Counted from the first letter of the stretch, positions 29,401 through 40,873 are shown. The stretch: DNA of 64,000 nucleotides from Terrilactibacillus sp. S3-3 (GCA_030437565.1 CP129291.1:372001-436000), one strand, 5' to 3'. Made by a program: numbers and translations. The notes: generated by a model not told the origin, from the sequence alone.

Positions 29401-30932
29401 AAAAGCCTGTGCTCTTGCCGGTTCAGCATGCGAAAAACATGGCGATCTACGGAGCGGCCGGGTTTGGAAAAACGACCGCGATCACCGCTATTTTGCTGGC
29501 GGCCGCCCGGCGGTATTCACCGGATCAGATGCAATTTTATTTGTTCGACTTCGGCAGCGGCGGCTTGCTTCCTTTTCGAAAACTGCACTGCACCATACCG
29601 GCGATTATTTTCTCTTGGATGAGAAAAAGAAAATCGAAAAATTCGCGAAATGGCTTCGGGAGGACATGCAGCGCCGTAAAGATCTTTTCCGAAAGAAAGG
29701 GGTCCCGGATATCAGGTTATACAATGCTCAAAGTGAACAGCGGCTGCCGTATTTCAAAATTGTTGTCGATAATTTTGAAACCGTTCGAGAGGACATGCAG
29801 GAGTTGGAAGAAGATTTTATCCAATGGGCCCGCGAAGGCAATAGTTTGGGCATTCAATTTATTTTATCCGTATCACGGGCCAATGGCATCAGGCCGAATC
29901 TATTGAGCAGCTGCCCGATCCGATTATCTCACTATATGGTCGATCAGTCGGAATTCTATACGATTTTCAGCGGTTCCGGCAAAAGAACTGTTGAAGCGAT
30001 AGCGGGCCGTGCGCTGTTAAAAACCGCTGAACTGGAAACCGTCCAAATCTTTTTGCCGTTTAAAGCGGACTCTGTCACAGAGCAGATTGAAAAGCTTCGA
30101 AGAGATTGAACGCTGCAACACCATGTATCCGGAGGCGGAACATATTTATCATGTTCCGATGCTTCCTGAAACACTTGAGATGGCATCCTTCTTGAAATAT
30201 AAAGGGCTCACGGCCGGCCAATTATTCGTCGGTCTTGAGGAAGAGACGGTTCGTCCGCTCGGAATCAATCGCCGGCAAATGAACAACCTCATCATTATTG
30301 CCGATCCGAAAAGAGGAAAAACAAATGCGGTTCGATTATTCCTTCAACAGCTTAATCGGATGGATGACGCGCGGATCGCGATCAGTGACTCCGAAGAATT
30401 GGCTTTTGCAAAAGCGGCCGCGGATCAAGACTGGATGTACTTGGACAGCAAAACCGATATTGAACAGTACGTCGATCAATTAGAAAACGATTTGCAGGCA
30501 CGTGAGGAAGAAATAAGGGAGCACATGCAAACCTCTCTTCGCAGCCGGCCCGAAATCATTGCCCAATACCCCGTTCATTATTTAGTCATTGATGGATTGG
30601 ATGGATACGTTCATTCGCAAACTTGACAGCCGGCTCCAGACGCGCCTTATCAATTTAATGAAACGTTATCATTCTATTGGATTCAGCGTGGTCGCATCCG
30701 GCAATGTACCGGAATGGAAGGGCTATGATCCGCTGATTGTCGAATTAAAAAATACGAAAGATGCCCTTCTTCTTGTACGAAAAAAACAGATCAGACGATT
30801 TTTACTTTGTCATACACAAGCAAGGAGCCAAAGCTCAATATCGGGTTCGGCTATTTGCTGAACCAAGGGCGCGAGAATCGCGTGATGATTCCGTTAACTG
30901 ATGCCAAGGCTTTTGATGCCGTTCAAATATGA
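26430..30932 (+). CDS. essC: T7SS motor ATPase EssC (YukBA)
   Basis: The corrected length of about 1500 residues equals full EssC. The N-terminus has two FHA-like domains ([20 protein letters not shown]), then two membrane helices ([20 protein letters not shown] region), then three FtsK/SpoIIIE ATPase domains. Walker A of D1 is GTTGSGKSE, with [14 protein letters not shown] as Walker B neighbourhood; D2 is [10 protein letters not shown]3 is degenerate (ADPKRGKTN). TTG 26430 follows GGAGGGGAG. At least ten apparent frame changes split it, all bridged by family sequence. It powers substrate export and selects substrates. Confidence 0.92.
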
Positions 30933-30981
30933 AGGCCGGAACGGAAGGCTGTCTGTATGAAAATCTAAAAGAGGAGCGCAC

Positions 30982-33969
30982 ATGATGGACGAGGAAAGAC
31001 AGAGTCGAATAAAAAAATGGGGTTCACTGACTATCGTTTTTATCATTATTATTAGCCTGTCGGCTGCCTTGCTCTATTTTTTGACGCCTGATCAGCAGTC
31101 GGCTGAAAAAACGGGGAACCGTACCAAAACGGTTGTGCCTGCCGCAGAGAAAACAGCGCATATCGCGATTGTGAATGAAGATCAAGGCACGGATTTTGAT
31201 CATCAAAAATTAATTCTTGGCAACCAAATGATGCCGCTTTTTACAGATCAAGATGGCTATCAATGGGAGCTTGTCAGCCGCAGTACGGCCGAAAGCGGGC
31301 TGGATAATGGCGATTATCAAGCCATTTTCTATATTCCGTCCAATTTTTCAACCAATATCTTTACTTTTGAAAAAAAAGAAACCAACGCCCGCCGAGCTCT
31401 CATATCGAATGAATCCGAAACTTAATACGGAGGATACTGCCAAATTGCAGGCCGAGTTTGAAAAAGTTAAGGGTGAATTGAATCAAAAATTTTCGCAGAT
31501 TTATTGGCAGGTTGTTTCCGACAAGATTAATTATGTGAACGGCAATTTTACAGCCGTTTTAAAAAAAAGGAAAAGCAGTACTTGCAAGCGATGTCCGGTT
31601 TCTATAAACCGACATCCAAAGATATGGCTCAAGTTTTCGATGCCCAGCTTAGTGAGATAGGCGGTCTGCTTGATATGACGCGCGCCGCCGAGCAAACCGC
31701 GGGAAAGCAGCAAGATACATTATCCGACACACAAAAACAGGTGCAAGAGCAAGTGAAGACGCTGAAAAAATTCAATGATCTGCAAAAAGAGCAAATTCAA
31801 ACACTGGAGAAAACGAAAGATGAAAATGATAAACTGATCCAAGAAGGGGCGTCAAAAGCGAATGACGGTCTGGCCATTCTGGTCAATCAATTCAGTCTGG
31901 CGGCGTCCGGAGCGATGAACCGAACTTTTTCTATCGACGACCTCTTGCCTTCCGCAGAGTTTTCGAATCTTTATGACGAAGGGAGGATGTATTCCGGCAA
32001 GATCTCTTCAGCAGCAGATAATGAATTATTGGCTCATTTCACGGATGCCGGTGCCCTTTCCCAAGCGGCCGATGATATCCGGCAAAAAATGTACCGGCAA
32101 GCCGCCTATGACGCGGCGGTTCAGTTTACGGCTGATCAAATTAACGCCGATGCGGTGGAAGAGCTGAAAAAAGCGCAAGCCGGGTTAGTGATAAAGGAAC
32201 AACCTGGCGATGGAAACCAGCAAGCGACTGGCGGCGACTCCTCATCGAAAACAACGGTCAGCCGAATAACGGCGGCGATCAATTGAGCAGTGGTAATGGC
32301 TCAGGGAGCGGCGATCAGTCGAATAATGGCAATAACTCGGGCAGCGGACAACCATCTGATGTTGCAAAAAGCGGCACTGATCAACAAACAGATGGCAGCT
32401 CGACCAATCCCGGCGATCAGAACGACGCGACAGGCAGCGACGTGTCTCAGCCGGCGGCCGACGACTTGGCTGTATTGAAACATCAGGTGAAAGAACTGCA
32501 AAATAAACTAAATGCCGATATCGATACGATCGCTGATAGCGATCATTTCCCTGATTTTAAAACGAATGTTTCGGCGTTCTTTATCAATGACACTTCTCTC
32601 TCCGCCAATAATTATGACGAGGCAACGCTGCTGTCCTTTTATCAAGCGTTAAGCGATGTGGATAACGATTTGCAGGCTTATCAAACACTAAATAAAGCCA
32701 AAGATAAACTGCTGTCGTTGTTCGATCAAACGACCGAGGACGCGCTGAATCAGTCTGAGGAGTTGAAAGACAATCAGCAGCAAACGGAAGAAAATGACCA
32801 GTCATTCAGCGCTCTTTTAGACTCAATAAAAGCGAACATAGCAGGCATGGATAACGATTTCTCACAGTTGGAAGACAGTACGAACGCCATTCAAGGGAAA
32901 AACATGCAAATATCCCAAACATTTGATGACGTGACCCAAACGCAAAAAGACGACATCAAAAATATTGAAAACAATTTAACGGCCAATGCGAAAAAAGTGC
33001 AGCAATTGACAGCGGATATCTCTCAGCCCATCCAATTATCCAATCCTGATATTGCGGTGGACGAAACTGAAAACGGCATGGCTTTAACGATTCAGGATAA
33101 CAACTTTGAGACTTTGAGAGTTTAGATGCTGTGGGTGACTCGATTAAGAGCATTGCCGACAGTCAGTCCAATATATTAAAAGACTCAAAAGATATGCAAA
33201 CACTGGTCGTCAGCGCACAAAACGGCTCCAATCAGCTGAATCATTCCTGGAGTGAAAATCTTGGCGCGACGAATCTGTTGAAAACGGACATCGCGCAAAC
33301 ATTATCGAATACAGGAGAACCTGGGAATCGCAATCAAAATGTCTATCATCAGTTAACTGAACCGGTGAATGTCACCGGGCAAGAAAATGGAAACGTGAAC
33401 GAGACATCACCAAATCAAAAAACGACCGCGGGAAGTGCGATCAATACGCCTGAACAGCCGTTCCTTACCTTGCTTGCTTTGCTGATTGCCAGCATCCTGA
33501 CCGGTTATTTCGGTTATCATTATCACCGCTTAAGCCGGACAGGCAATTGGCTGCTTTCCATTTTGCTGGCTGTGATTAGCAGCTCGGTGATCAGCTACTA
33601 CGGTACGTGCATTATCAACTTGAAGGAACGGATATTTTAAAGTGGAGCCTGTTTACCTTCGGCATGATCGCGGTGACATCCCTTTGGATTCGGGCTGCTT
33701 ACCAGTTAACAGAGTGGGTCGGTATGCTTTTGATTTCCGTCTTGATCGTCTTTTTCACACTTCCGCTGCTTAAAGACAGTCTGGAAAATTTTGCTTTTCA
33801 AAATCCTGTATCTGACGTTTATCTGTCCATTGTTTATGACCTGAACAGGCTTTTGTTCTGGCAAGGAATGGTGGCAATTTTATTGCTTATGGTTCCAATA
33901 ATTATTGCAAAAGGTGTACAGTGGATATTACGCAGGCGAGAGGAGGATAAGGCGAATGAAATTTTTTAA
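30982..33969 (+). CDS. yueB: T7SS membrane protein EsaA (YueB), phage SPP1 receptor family
   Basis: About 995 residues. One N-terminal helix (GSLTIVFIIIISLSAALLYF), the Pip/YhgE-type start HIAIVNEDQGTDF, a long extracellular stalk rich in helices and a low-complexity Gly/Ser/Asn/Asp linker (about 32283-32450), then five or six C-terminal membrane helices (LLALLIASILTGYFGYHY onward). In B. subtilis YueB is the SPP1 phage receptor, and in S. aureus EsaA is an essential T7SS part. Frame changes near 31425, 31575, 32285, 33123 and 33640. Overlaps essA by 14 bp. Confidence 0.9.
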
Positions 33970-34287
33970 AATCCTGCTGCCGGCAGGCGTTCTGTGCATA
34001 CTTTTTATTGCTGTTTCCGGTTTCAGCTTTGATAATATTGAACATCCGGAAAAGGTGAAACCCAATGAATTTAAACAGCCCGACAGCAAGATCAACCTGG
34101 ACGACAGTATCAAGATAATAAAACAGCCTATCACAAAATATCGGCGCTGCAAAAAAAACTGACATTCGCTGCGCCGGTTTCAAAGGATGAGATGGCTAAA
34201 GGGCTGTTTCGATCGCCTGAAAAAAAAAAACAGATAGTGAATGTAAGCGACGAAGTGAAAGAATGGCACCTGTTTCAAAATAAATAA
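33956..34287 (+). CDS. essA: T7SS protein EssA (YueC)
   Basis: ATG 33956 lies nine bases after AGGAGG and overlaps the end of yueB. The N-terminus is a signal or anchor helix (FKILLPAGVLCILFIAVSGF). After a frame change near 34110 the rest reads AYHKISALQKKLTFAAPVSK and ends DEVKEWHLFQNK at 34287, about 110 residues. Known EssA/YueC proteins are somewhat longer and usually end in a second membrane helix, which I cannot see here, so the C-terminus may be shortened. Confidence 0.75.
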
Positions 34288-34396
34288 TAAACCGACGTTC
34301 AAGAGTATGACAATAACCAATAGGGTTTACATAGCGGCAGAATGGGACAGGAATCAGGAGATATAGAATGGACTAATGAGTGAACGAGTTCTAGGT

Positions 34397-34451
34397 TTGG
34401 CCGGACGTGTTAGGCATGGCATCATCCGGCCAACATTTTTTTTTTTTTACT
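34397..34451 (+). terminator. Terminator of the T7SS operon
   Basis: TTGGCCGGA at 34397-34405 pairs with TCCGGCCAA at 34425-34433 and is followed, after CA, by a long T-run. Confidence 0.85.
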
Positions 34452-34473
34452 TTGAAACGGGGAGAGAGAGGCC

Positions 34474-35227
34474 TTGCTAAAAATATTTGATGCCCACTTG
34501 CACATCATTGATCCCAGATTTCCTTTAGTTGAAAACCAGGGATTTCTGCCTGAACGCTTCACCTGCCGGGATTATTTAAAAAGAACGGAAAAACTGAATA
34601 TCATTGGCGCGCTGTCGTTTCCGGCTCTTTCCAGGCTTTTGATCAGACTTATTTAAAGGATGCCCTTAAAACATTGGGAAAACATTTTGTCGGCATCACC
34701 CAGTTGCCATATACTACGCCCGATGAAGACATCATTTATTTAAACAAACTTGGGGTCAGGGGTGTAAGATTTAATGTCAGGCGCGGAGGATCGGAGACGA
34801 TTGCCCACCTTGAATCCTTTGCAAAGCGTATTTATGATTTAGCAGGTTGGCGTACGGAACTTTATATTGATTCGGGATCCCTGCCGGACATCGTCGGAGT
34901 GCTGGCCAGGCTGCCTGCCGTATCCATTGATCATTTAGGCCTGTCAAAGAGCGGATTCAAAACTTTACTCTCGCTGGCAGAAAAAGGCGTGAGGGTGAAG
35001 GCGACGGGTTTCGGCAGGGTCACCTTGAATGTGGAGCAGGCGCTGCGCTCGATCACGTCTGTTAATCCTGATGCTTTGATGTTCGGCACCGATCTTCCGT
35101 CAACAACGCAAAGCGGCCCTTTGAAACTGCCGATATCGATATTATACGCCATACGCTGGACGACACTCTTGTAGAAAAAGTTTTATATAGAAACGCACTG
35201 GAGTGGTACAAACCCGCCTTGGTTTAG
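34474..35227 (+). CDS. Amidohydrolase family (TIM-barrel) protein
   Basis: About 250 residues. The N-terminal metal motif is FDAHLHIIDPRFP (HxH), with GVRGVRFNVRRGG in the middle and MFGTDLPSTT carrying the expected late metal-binding Asp. These belong to the amidohydrolase-2 group of hydrolases and decarboxylases; the substrate is unknown. TTG 34474 follows GGGGAGAG. Frame changes near 34600 and 35120; the corrected C-terminus is YRNALEWYKPALV. It stands alone behind the T7SS terminator. Confidence 0.75.
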
Positions 35228-35335
35228 GTCTTTGAGTCGGTTTTTTATTGCCTATAGAGGGTCCAGGCCGAAACACTGTCCGTTCCTACTCGTTTAAAAA
35301 TCATTAAAAGTCGTTCAGGGCAGCGGAGCCCGTTT

Positions 35336-35765
35336 CAACTTGTAAATAAAAGCGGAAATCTTGTAAATAAAACACGAAAAGTCGTTAATAAACTTTGGAA
35401 AGTTGTCAATAAACCTTGGAAGATGATCAAAAAGCTGGTACCGATCCCCATACCGGTGCCAACTTGTAAATAAAAGCGGGAATCTTGTGTAAATAAAACA
35501 CGAAAAGTCGTTAATAAACTTTGGAAAGTTGTCAATGAACCTTGGAAGATGATCAAAAAGCTGGTACCGATCCCCATACCGGTGCCAACTTGTAAATAAA
35601 AGCGGGAATCTTGTAAATAAATAAAAAAAAAGTCGATAATAAACTTTGGAAAGTTGTCAATAAACCTTGGAAGATGATCAAAAAGCTGGTACCGATCCCC
35701 ATACCGGTGCCGGCTTGTTTATAAAATCAGGAATCTCGTTTATAAAACGTGAAAAGCCGCAAATA
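35336..35765. repeat. Tandem repeats of about 125 bp built from 21-bp subunits
   Basis: Three and a half copies start near 35336, 35459, 35584 and 35707. Each contains four 21-bp subunits of the form GTNAATAAANNNNGAAANTY (for example GTTAATAAACTTTGGAAAGT), then GATGATCAAAAAGCTGGTAC and a GATCCCCATACCGGTGCC stretch that holds a short inverted repeat (GGTACC / GGTGCC-like). The last copy is diverged. No gene overlaps it. A decayed relative lies at 7595-7690. Confidence 0.85.
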
Positions 35766-35838
35766 ACCCCGGAAAGTAGAGAAAAGGCTGTGCTAAGCCC
35801 TTTCCCTTCCTGTGAATCATAGAACAGCCCCGATTTAA

Positions 35839-36198
35839 TTAATATCCCACTTCTACCGAGGCATTCACAATATACATCAGATCGTTTTTATCTTCTTTAT
35901 CCTCAAGAAAGATGCCGCTTCTGGTTGCCATGCCGCCGTCCATGACTTCAACAGACACTGTGCCGTAAGGTATTTCTGCCTTCACTTTTTCAACATCAAT
36001 TTGTTCTTTATCAAGCGGCACCGCCAGCTTGATGTTGACTTTCATCGCGTTCAAGTCGTGATTAGGGAGCAAGGCGGTAATCCCCGGCATGGAGTTGGTA
36101 TGAATGGCGTTGATAACGGCCCGCACGGCGGCCTTTGTCACATTCTGTCCATGAACATCGACACCAAATCCTGTTTGAATAAACAATAGTTTTTCCAT
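35839..36198 (-). CDS. Lin0512 family conserved protein (TIGR02058)
   Basis: A 119-residue protein: MEKLLFIQTGFGVDVHGQNV, AAVRAVINAIHTNSMPGI, then a C-terminal MYIVNASVEVGY. This matches the Lin0512 family, whose function is unknown. ATG 36198 is preferred because GGAGCG lies about ten bases before it; a longer in-frame start at 36213 has no ribosome binding site. The gene is intact. Confidence 0.8.
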   Translation of the reverse strand: MEKLLFIQTGFGVDVHGQNVTKAAVRAVINAIHTNSMPGITALLPNHDLNAMKVNIKLAVPLDKEQIDVEKVKAEIPYGTVSVEVMDGGMATRSGIFLEDKEDKNDLMYIVNASVEVGY

Positions 36199-36336
36199 TA
36201 TATTTCGCTCCATTCTTCAAGTACTTTGTAATCGATCATCGGATGGATGATGATTAGCTTTCGCATTTTACTTCAGTATAGTTTTGAAGATGGCATCGGG
36301 CAAATCCGCCTAACAAGGAGAAAGGTCAAAAGCTGT

Positions 36337-36882
36337 TTAGCCTTCACCAATCCGCCGCCCGGGATAAAAGGCTTTGGCCGGATCAAACGCATTTTCCTTT
36401 GTCGAGATATTAACCGGATCCAAGCGGTAGACGGCGCCGCGCTGCCGAAGGATGAACGGTATTTTTCTATATGCTGTTTGGACAGCGGGCGGTTATAATA
36501 GCCGGGCACATACTTGTCCAGCATATACTGCATCGCTTCCGTCGCTTCATCAAGATCCGCGACCGGTACCGCTTTTCCAAATAACATCACGCTCATATAG
36601 GCGGTATCCGTATGGGCGGGAACAGGATCAGTCAAGGTTCCGTATTCGTTGCAAACCGTAAAACAGGCGTTGGCATTGTCTTTCATCAGTTCAATTTTTC
36701 TTCCGTTTTCGGCACCGTGAAAGTAAATGGAACCCCGGAGCCAAACGAAATTAAGCGGAACAACATAAGGCTGATTTCCATCGGTCAGCCCCAAAAAACC
36801 GATTCTTGCTTCAGATAAAAAACGGTCTTTTTTTTTTTTCTTTGTCATCACATTGCCGTGAACGGTATCGAATCATTGCCAT
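36337..36882 (-). CDS. Pyridoxamine 5'-phosphate oxidase-like flavin-binding protein
   Basis: About 181 residues. ATG 36882 follows AAAGGAGCG. After a frame change in the A-run near 36825 the protein reads ARIGFLGLTDGNQPYVVPLN, then YFHGAENGRKIELMKDN, typical of the split-barrel FMN-binding family related to heme-utilisation or nitroimidazole-resistance proteins. A second frame change near 36445 leads to the corrected C-terminus AFDPAKAFYPGRRIGEG. Probably binds FMN; the substrate is unknown. Confidence 0.8.
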
Positions 36883-36984
36883 CTTATTCGCTCCTTTTAT
36901 CGAGCCTTTTGAATTGATTATAATGAAAACCGTAAATAGTTAAAAGGTAAAATTTTTAATCATTTAACGGTACAGTTGGAAGCA

Positions 36985-37540
36985 GTGATCACGGAGATTA
37001 GTCCGCGGCTGGAAAACCAAATGGGGCGACTGCACCTCAAATGGAGCAACCTTAGCCTGAAAATGGGGCGATTTCCCCTCAAATGGAGCGACTTGAGCCT
37101 AAAATGGGGCGACTTCCGCTCAAATGGGGCGACTGCACCTCAAATGGAGCAACCTTAGCCTGAAAATGGGGCGATTTCCCCTCAAATGGAGCGACTTGAG
37201 CCTAAAATGGGGCGACTCCCGCTCAAATGGAGCGACTTGAGCCTAAAATGGGGCGACTCCCGCTCAAATGGAGCGACCTCAGCCTAAAATGGGGCGATTC
37301 CCGCTCAAATGGGTCGACCTCAGCCTAAAATGGGGCGATTCCCGCTCAAATGGGTCGACCTCAGCCTAAAATGGGGCGACTCCCGCTCAAATGGAGCGAT
37401 CTCAGCCTAAAATGGGGCGACTTCCGCTCAAATGGAGCGACTTGAGCCTAAAATGGGGCGACTCCCGCTCAAATGGAGCGACCTCAGCCTAAAATGGGGC
37501 GATTTCCGCTCAAATGGAGCGACTTCAAAACCAAATGATA
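36985..37540. repeat. Array of about 27 copies of a 20-21-bp tandem repeat
   Basis: Units alternate between AAATGGAGCGACTTGAGCCT (20 bp) and AAAATGGGGCGACTCCCGCTC-like (21 bp), giving a 41-bp dimer. Copies differ by a few bases (for example GCGATTT, GCAACCT, GTCGACC). No gene is present and no ribosome binding site leads the open frames that cross it. It fills most of the 0.9 kb gap between the flavin protein gene and the LysM hydrolase. Confidence 0.9.
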
Positions 37541-37793
37541 CGGTAACCGGCCCCCAAACTATTCATGGGCAAAACACACAATCTTCTCTTTGTTTACATA
37601 CAGTACACTATAAGAGGAGTTTAAAAAGCCCGGGGAAAACTGCTGCTGCCCGCTCTCTGCAGCCTGCTTACCCGTTTCTCAGGTATTTTTTTTTTTACGT
37701 CCGGTGCTCTAAGCTGTCTTCCTTGACTTTCCCCGCTCTTTTTGTCCTCCTTTTTGAACAAACTCTATAAAACGAATTTAAGGGTGATACGTT

Positions 37794-39207
37794 ATGATCA
37801 TTCATGTGGTTCAAAGCGGCGAGACACTTAGGCAAGTTGCCAGCCGCTATAGTGTGCCGGCGAATACACTGGTAACACTCAATCAGCTGCCGGATCCGAA
37901 CCGGCTGGTGATTGGCCAGTCATTAGTCATTCCTGCAGCGGAGACGTCCCATGTCGTGATCTCAGGAGAAACGCTGCCGGAGATCGCCAGGTATTATGGC
38001 GTTTCGACAGCCTCGCTGCAACGGATCAACCGGCTGACGGATTCCAGCGCTATATATCCAGGTTTGCCCTTAATCATCCCGGCGATCAGACATCGTGTTC
38101 AAGCAGGGGAAACGCTGGGCAGATTGCCGGAAGATACGGGACGACGGTTCAGGCGATCCGCGAGGCAAACGATATTACAGATACTGAGCTTATTTATCAG
38201 GGGACACAACTGGTGATTCCTAGACAAAAACTGACGATTGAAGTCAATGCTTATACGTACCAATCTAGCGGCGCAGCCGTACAATCTATTAATCAGGTTG
38301 GTCGCCTGCTGACTTATTTAGCCCCGTTTGCCTACCGTATTAAGGAAAACGGAAAACTGGAAACGATAGATGATGATGCGATTATATCCGCTTCATACGC
38401 TCAAAGGGCCGTTCCAATAATGTCTATTACCAATTTTACCGCTACAGCGACAGGCTCAAACCTGGCGCATGTCGTTTTAGCGACAGCGGAATACCGAGAA
38501 AATCTGCTTTCAGACGTGATTCGAATTATGCGGCAGAAAGGTTACCGGGGGTTGAACATAGATTTTGAAAATGTTCTTCCTGCTGACAGAGAATTATATA
38601 ATCAATTTCTGAAACAGGCTGTTGACCGTCTCCATCCCTTAGGCTATTTTGTTTCCACCGCACTAGCCCCAAAAACCAGTGCTACTCAGGCGGGAGTGCT
38701 ATACGAGGCGCACGATTATGAAGCACACGGGAGAATTGCTGATTTTGTCGTGCTAATGACTTATGAGTGGGGGTATCGGCTCGGCCCGCCCCAAGCCGTC
38801 TCACCCCTTAATCTAATGAGACAGGTTGTGGAATATGCCTTAACTGTTATACCGGCAGAAAAAAAATATTCCTTGGTATTCAAATTTACGCCCGTGACTG
38901 GCTTCTTCCCCATGTTCAGGGGCAGTCTGCGGAAACATTCAGCATTCAGGAAGCCGTCAGACGTGCCATACAACACAGCTCAGTCATCCATTATGACCCT
39001 GTAGCTCAATCGCCCTTTTTCCATTATGCTGATGAACAGGGACGCCGCCATGAAGTCTGGTTTGAGGATGCACGGAGCACACAGGCAAAATTTCAAATGG
39101 CAAAACAATATCGTCTGCGCGGTGTCAGTTACTGGGCTTTAGGCTATCCTTACCCGCAAAACTGGACATTGCTTGAAGATAACTTTAACACTCGAAAATT
39201 AATCTAG
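37794..39207 (+). CDS. LysM and glycoside hydrolase 18 spore peptidoglycan hydrolase, SleL/YaaH-like
   Basis: About 470 residues. Three LysM modules lie in the first 140 residues (IHVVQSGETLRQVASRY; SHVVISGETLPEIARYY; RHRVQAGETLG and onward). The GH18 barrel follows, with catalytic motif GLNIDFENV, FVVLMTYEWGYRLGPP and the C-terminal LRGVSYWALGYPYPQNW. SleL-type enzymes are N-acetylglucosaminidases that degrade spore cortex fragments in germination, which supports a spore-forming host. Frame changes near 38125 and 38880. The gene is monocistronic and ends in a strong hairpin. Confidence 0.88.
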
Positions 39208-39252
39208 ACAGCGGCGAGGTTTTGCGCAAGTAAAAAAAATCTATGACTTTAA

Positions 39253-39287
39253 AAAAGCGTTCATCGCCGCTTCAGATGAACGCTTTT
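39253..39287 (+). terminator. Terminator after the SleL-like gene
   Basis: AAAAGCGTTCATC pairs perfectly with GATGAACGCTTTT around GCCGCTTCA. The remaining 300 bases up to the lipoprotein gene are AT-rich, and I see no gene or riboswitch fold in them. Confidence 0.8.
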
Positions 39288-39611
39288 ACATATTTGAAAG
39301 TGACGAGGGATTCATCAAAACTGTCTGTGAAAAAGGGACGGAAAAAAACAAACCTATCCTTTATTTGTCAGAAAATCTTACGAAAAATGACAATTTTTTT
39401 TTATAACTGTACTAAACTATAGAAATAGATTGACTTACATAAAAATGATAGAGGGAGGAATTTCAAAACAAGATAACAATTGACTTTTAGTGTTTGGAGA
39501 AACCTTTTGAGGCATTTTTTTCATATAAAGAAGTGTCTATTTTTTATTAGGTTTTGTACAAATGAGACGAGACAGTTAAAGGCAGCTACTTTAACAATAG
39601 GGGGTCTTTTC

Positions 39612-40693
39612 ATAAAAAAGAAAATGGCATTAGTGGTGACCTGTATGGTTGTCTTGGCCGTCTTTCTATCGGCCTGCGGCGGCAGCGGAAAGTCGGGATC
39701 GGAAAAAAAACATCGTCATTTAAAGCCGGCATGGTCACCGACACGGGCGGCGTGAATGATAAATCATTCAACCAGTCCGCATGGGAAGGGCTAAAAGCAT
39801 TCGCAAAAAAAAAAACAACTACAAAGTGGGCAGTGATGTGAAATATCTGCAGTCGACACAAGCCTCGGATTATTCGCCCAATCTCAATCAGCTTGTCCAC
39901 CAAAACTATAATATTGTTTTTGGAATAGGCTATCTGATGCAGTCGGACATCCAAAAAGTGGCTGAGCAAAACCCCAAGGCGCATTTTGGTCTCGTTGACA
40001 GCGTCGCGGTCGGAAAGGACAATAAGCCGCTGAAGAACGTTGCCGACTTGACATTCAAAGAACAGCAAGGATCATTTCTGGTCGGCGTTGTGGCCGGTCT
40101 AATGACAAAGACCATAAAAAATCGGCTTTGTCGGCGGCATTAACTCGGCTCTGATTAAAAAATTCGAAAACGGATTTAAAGCCGGTGTCAAAACCGTCAA
40201 TCCAAAAGCCGATATTTATGTCCAATACGCGGGGGATTTCAATGCCCCGGATAAAGGACAGGCAATCGCGTCGACATTATATGGAAAAGGGGCGGATATC
40301 ATTTACGCGTCTGCCGGCAATACCGGAAACGGTGTCTTCACCGAAGCCAAGGGCAGAACGAAAAACGGCAAAAAGGTTTGGGTCATTGGTGTGGATAAAG
40401 ATCAATATGATCAGGGGCTGCCGGAAAATGTGACTTTAACATCAATGGTCAAACGGGTGGACAAAGCCATCTCTGATGTTGCGACAAAGACGAAAAGTGG
40501 TAAATTTCCAGGCGGCAAGGTGCTGGAATACGGTTTGAAGGAAAATGGTGTCGGCTTGGCCGAAACAACGAAAAATTTGCCGAAATCAGTGATTGATAAG
40601 GTAAACAGCTACAAGCCGAAAATTATCGATGGCGAGATTAAAGTTCCGACAACGGATAAAGAATACCAAGCCTATCTTTCTTCTTTGAAGTAA
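39612..40693 (+). CDS. yufN: BMP-family nucleoside-binding lipoprotein of an ABC transporter
   Basis: About 360 residues. Lipobox LSAC in AVFLSACGGSGKSG; mature part with AGMVTDTGGVNDKSFNQSAW (typical of the BMP/TmpC family), LVHQNYNIVFGIGYLM, GSFLVGVVAGLMTK and VIGVDKDQYDQGLPENV. The best-spaced ribosome binding site (AGGGGG at 39599-39604) points to an ATA codon at 39612 followed by KKK; this is probably a misread ATG, as ATG 39624 would lose the charged leader. Frame changes near 39705, 39805 and 40115. First gene of a yufNOPQ cluster, expected to import nucleosides. Confidence 0.88.
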
Positions 40694-40873
40694 TCAATCA
40701 AGCGATGGACGGGGCGATTTAGCTGCCTTTGTCCATCGTTTTATTGAAATACGAACAATGATAGATGGAGACTCTGCGGAAAGTATGATGCTGTTAGAGT
40801 TGCAATTTTTGAGCGGGTGTTTTCGCGCCTTACAAAGATACATTTTCATTAAGTTGAGATAGGAGAAAACGGT

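Noticed and set aside
36985-37540. A CRISPR array at the AAATGGGGCGACT repeats
   Set aside because: Adjacent units follow without spacers and vary by point changes, which is a degenerate tandem repeat and not repeat-spacer structure.
39430-39611. A purine or other riboswitch in front of yufN
   Set aside because: I looked for conserved aptamer words in the leader and found none; only AT-rich DNA with a normal ribosome binding site is visible.
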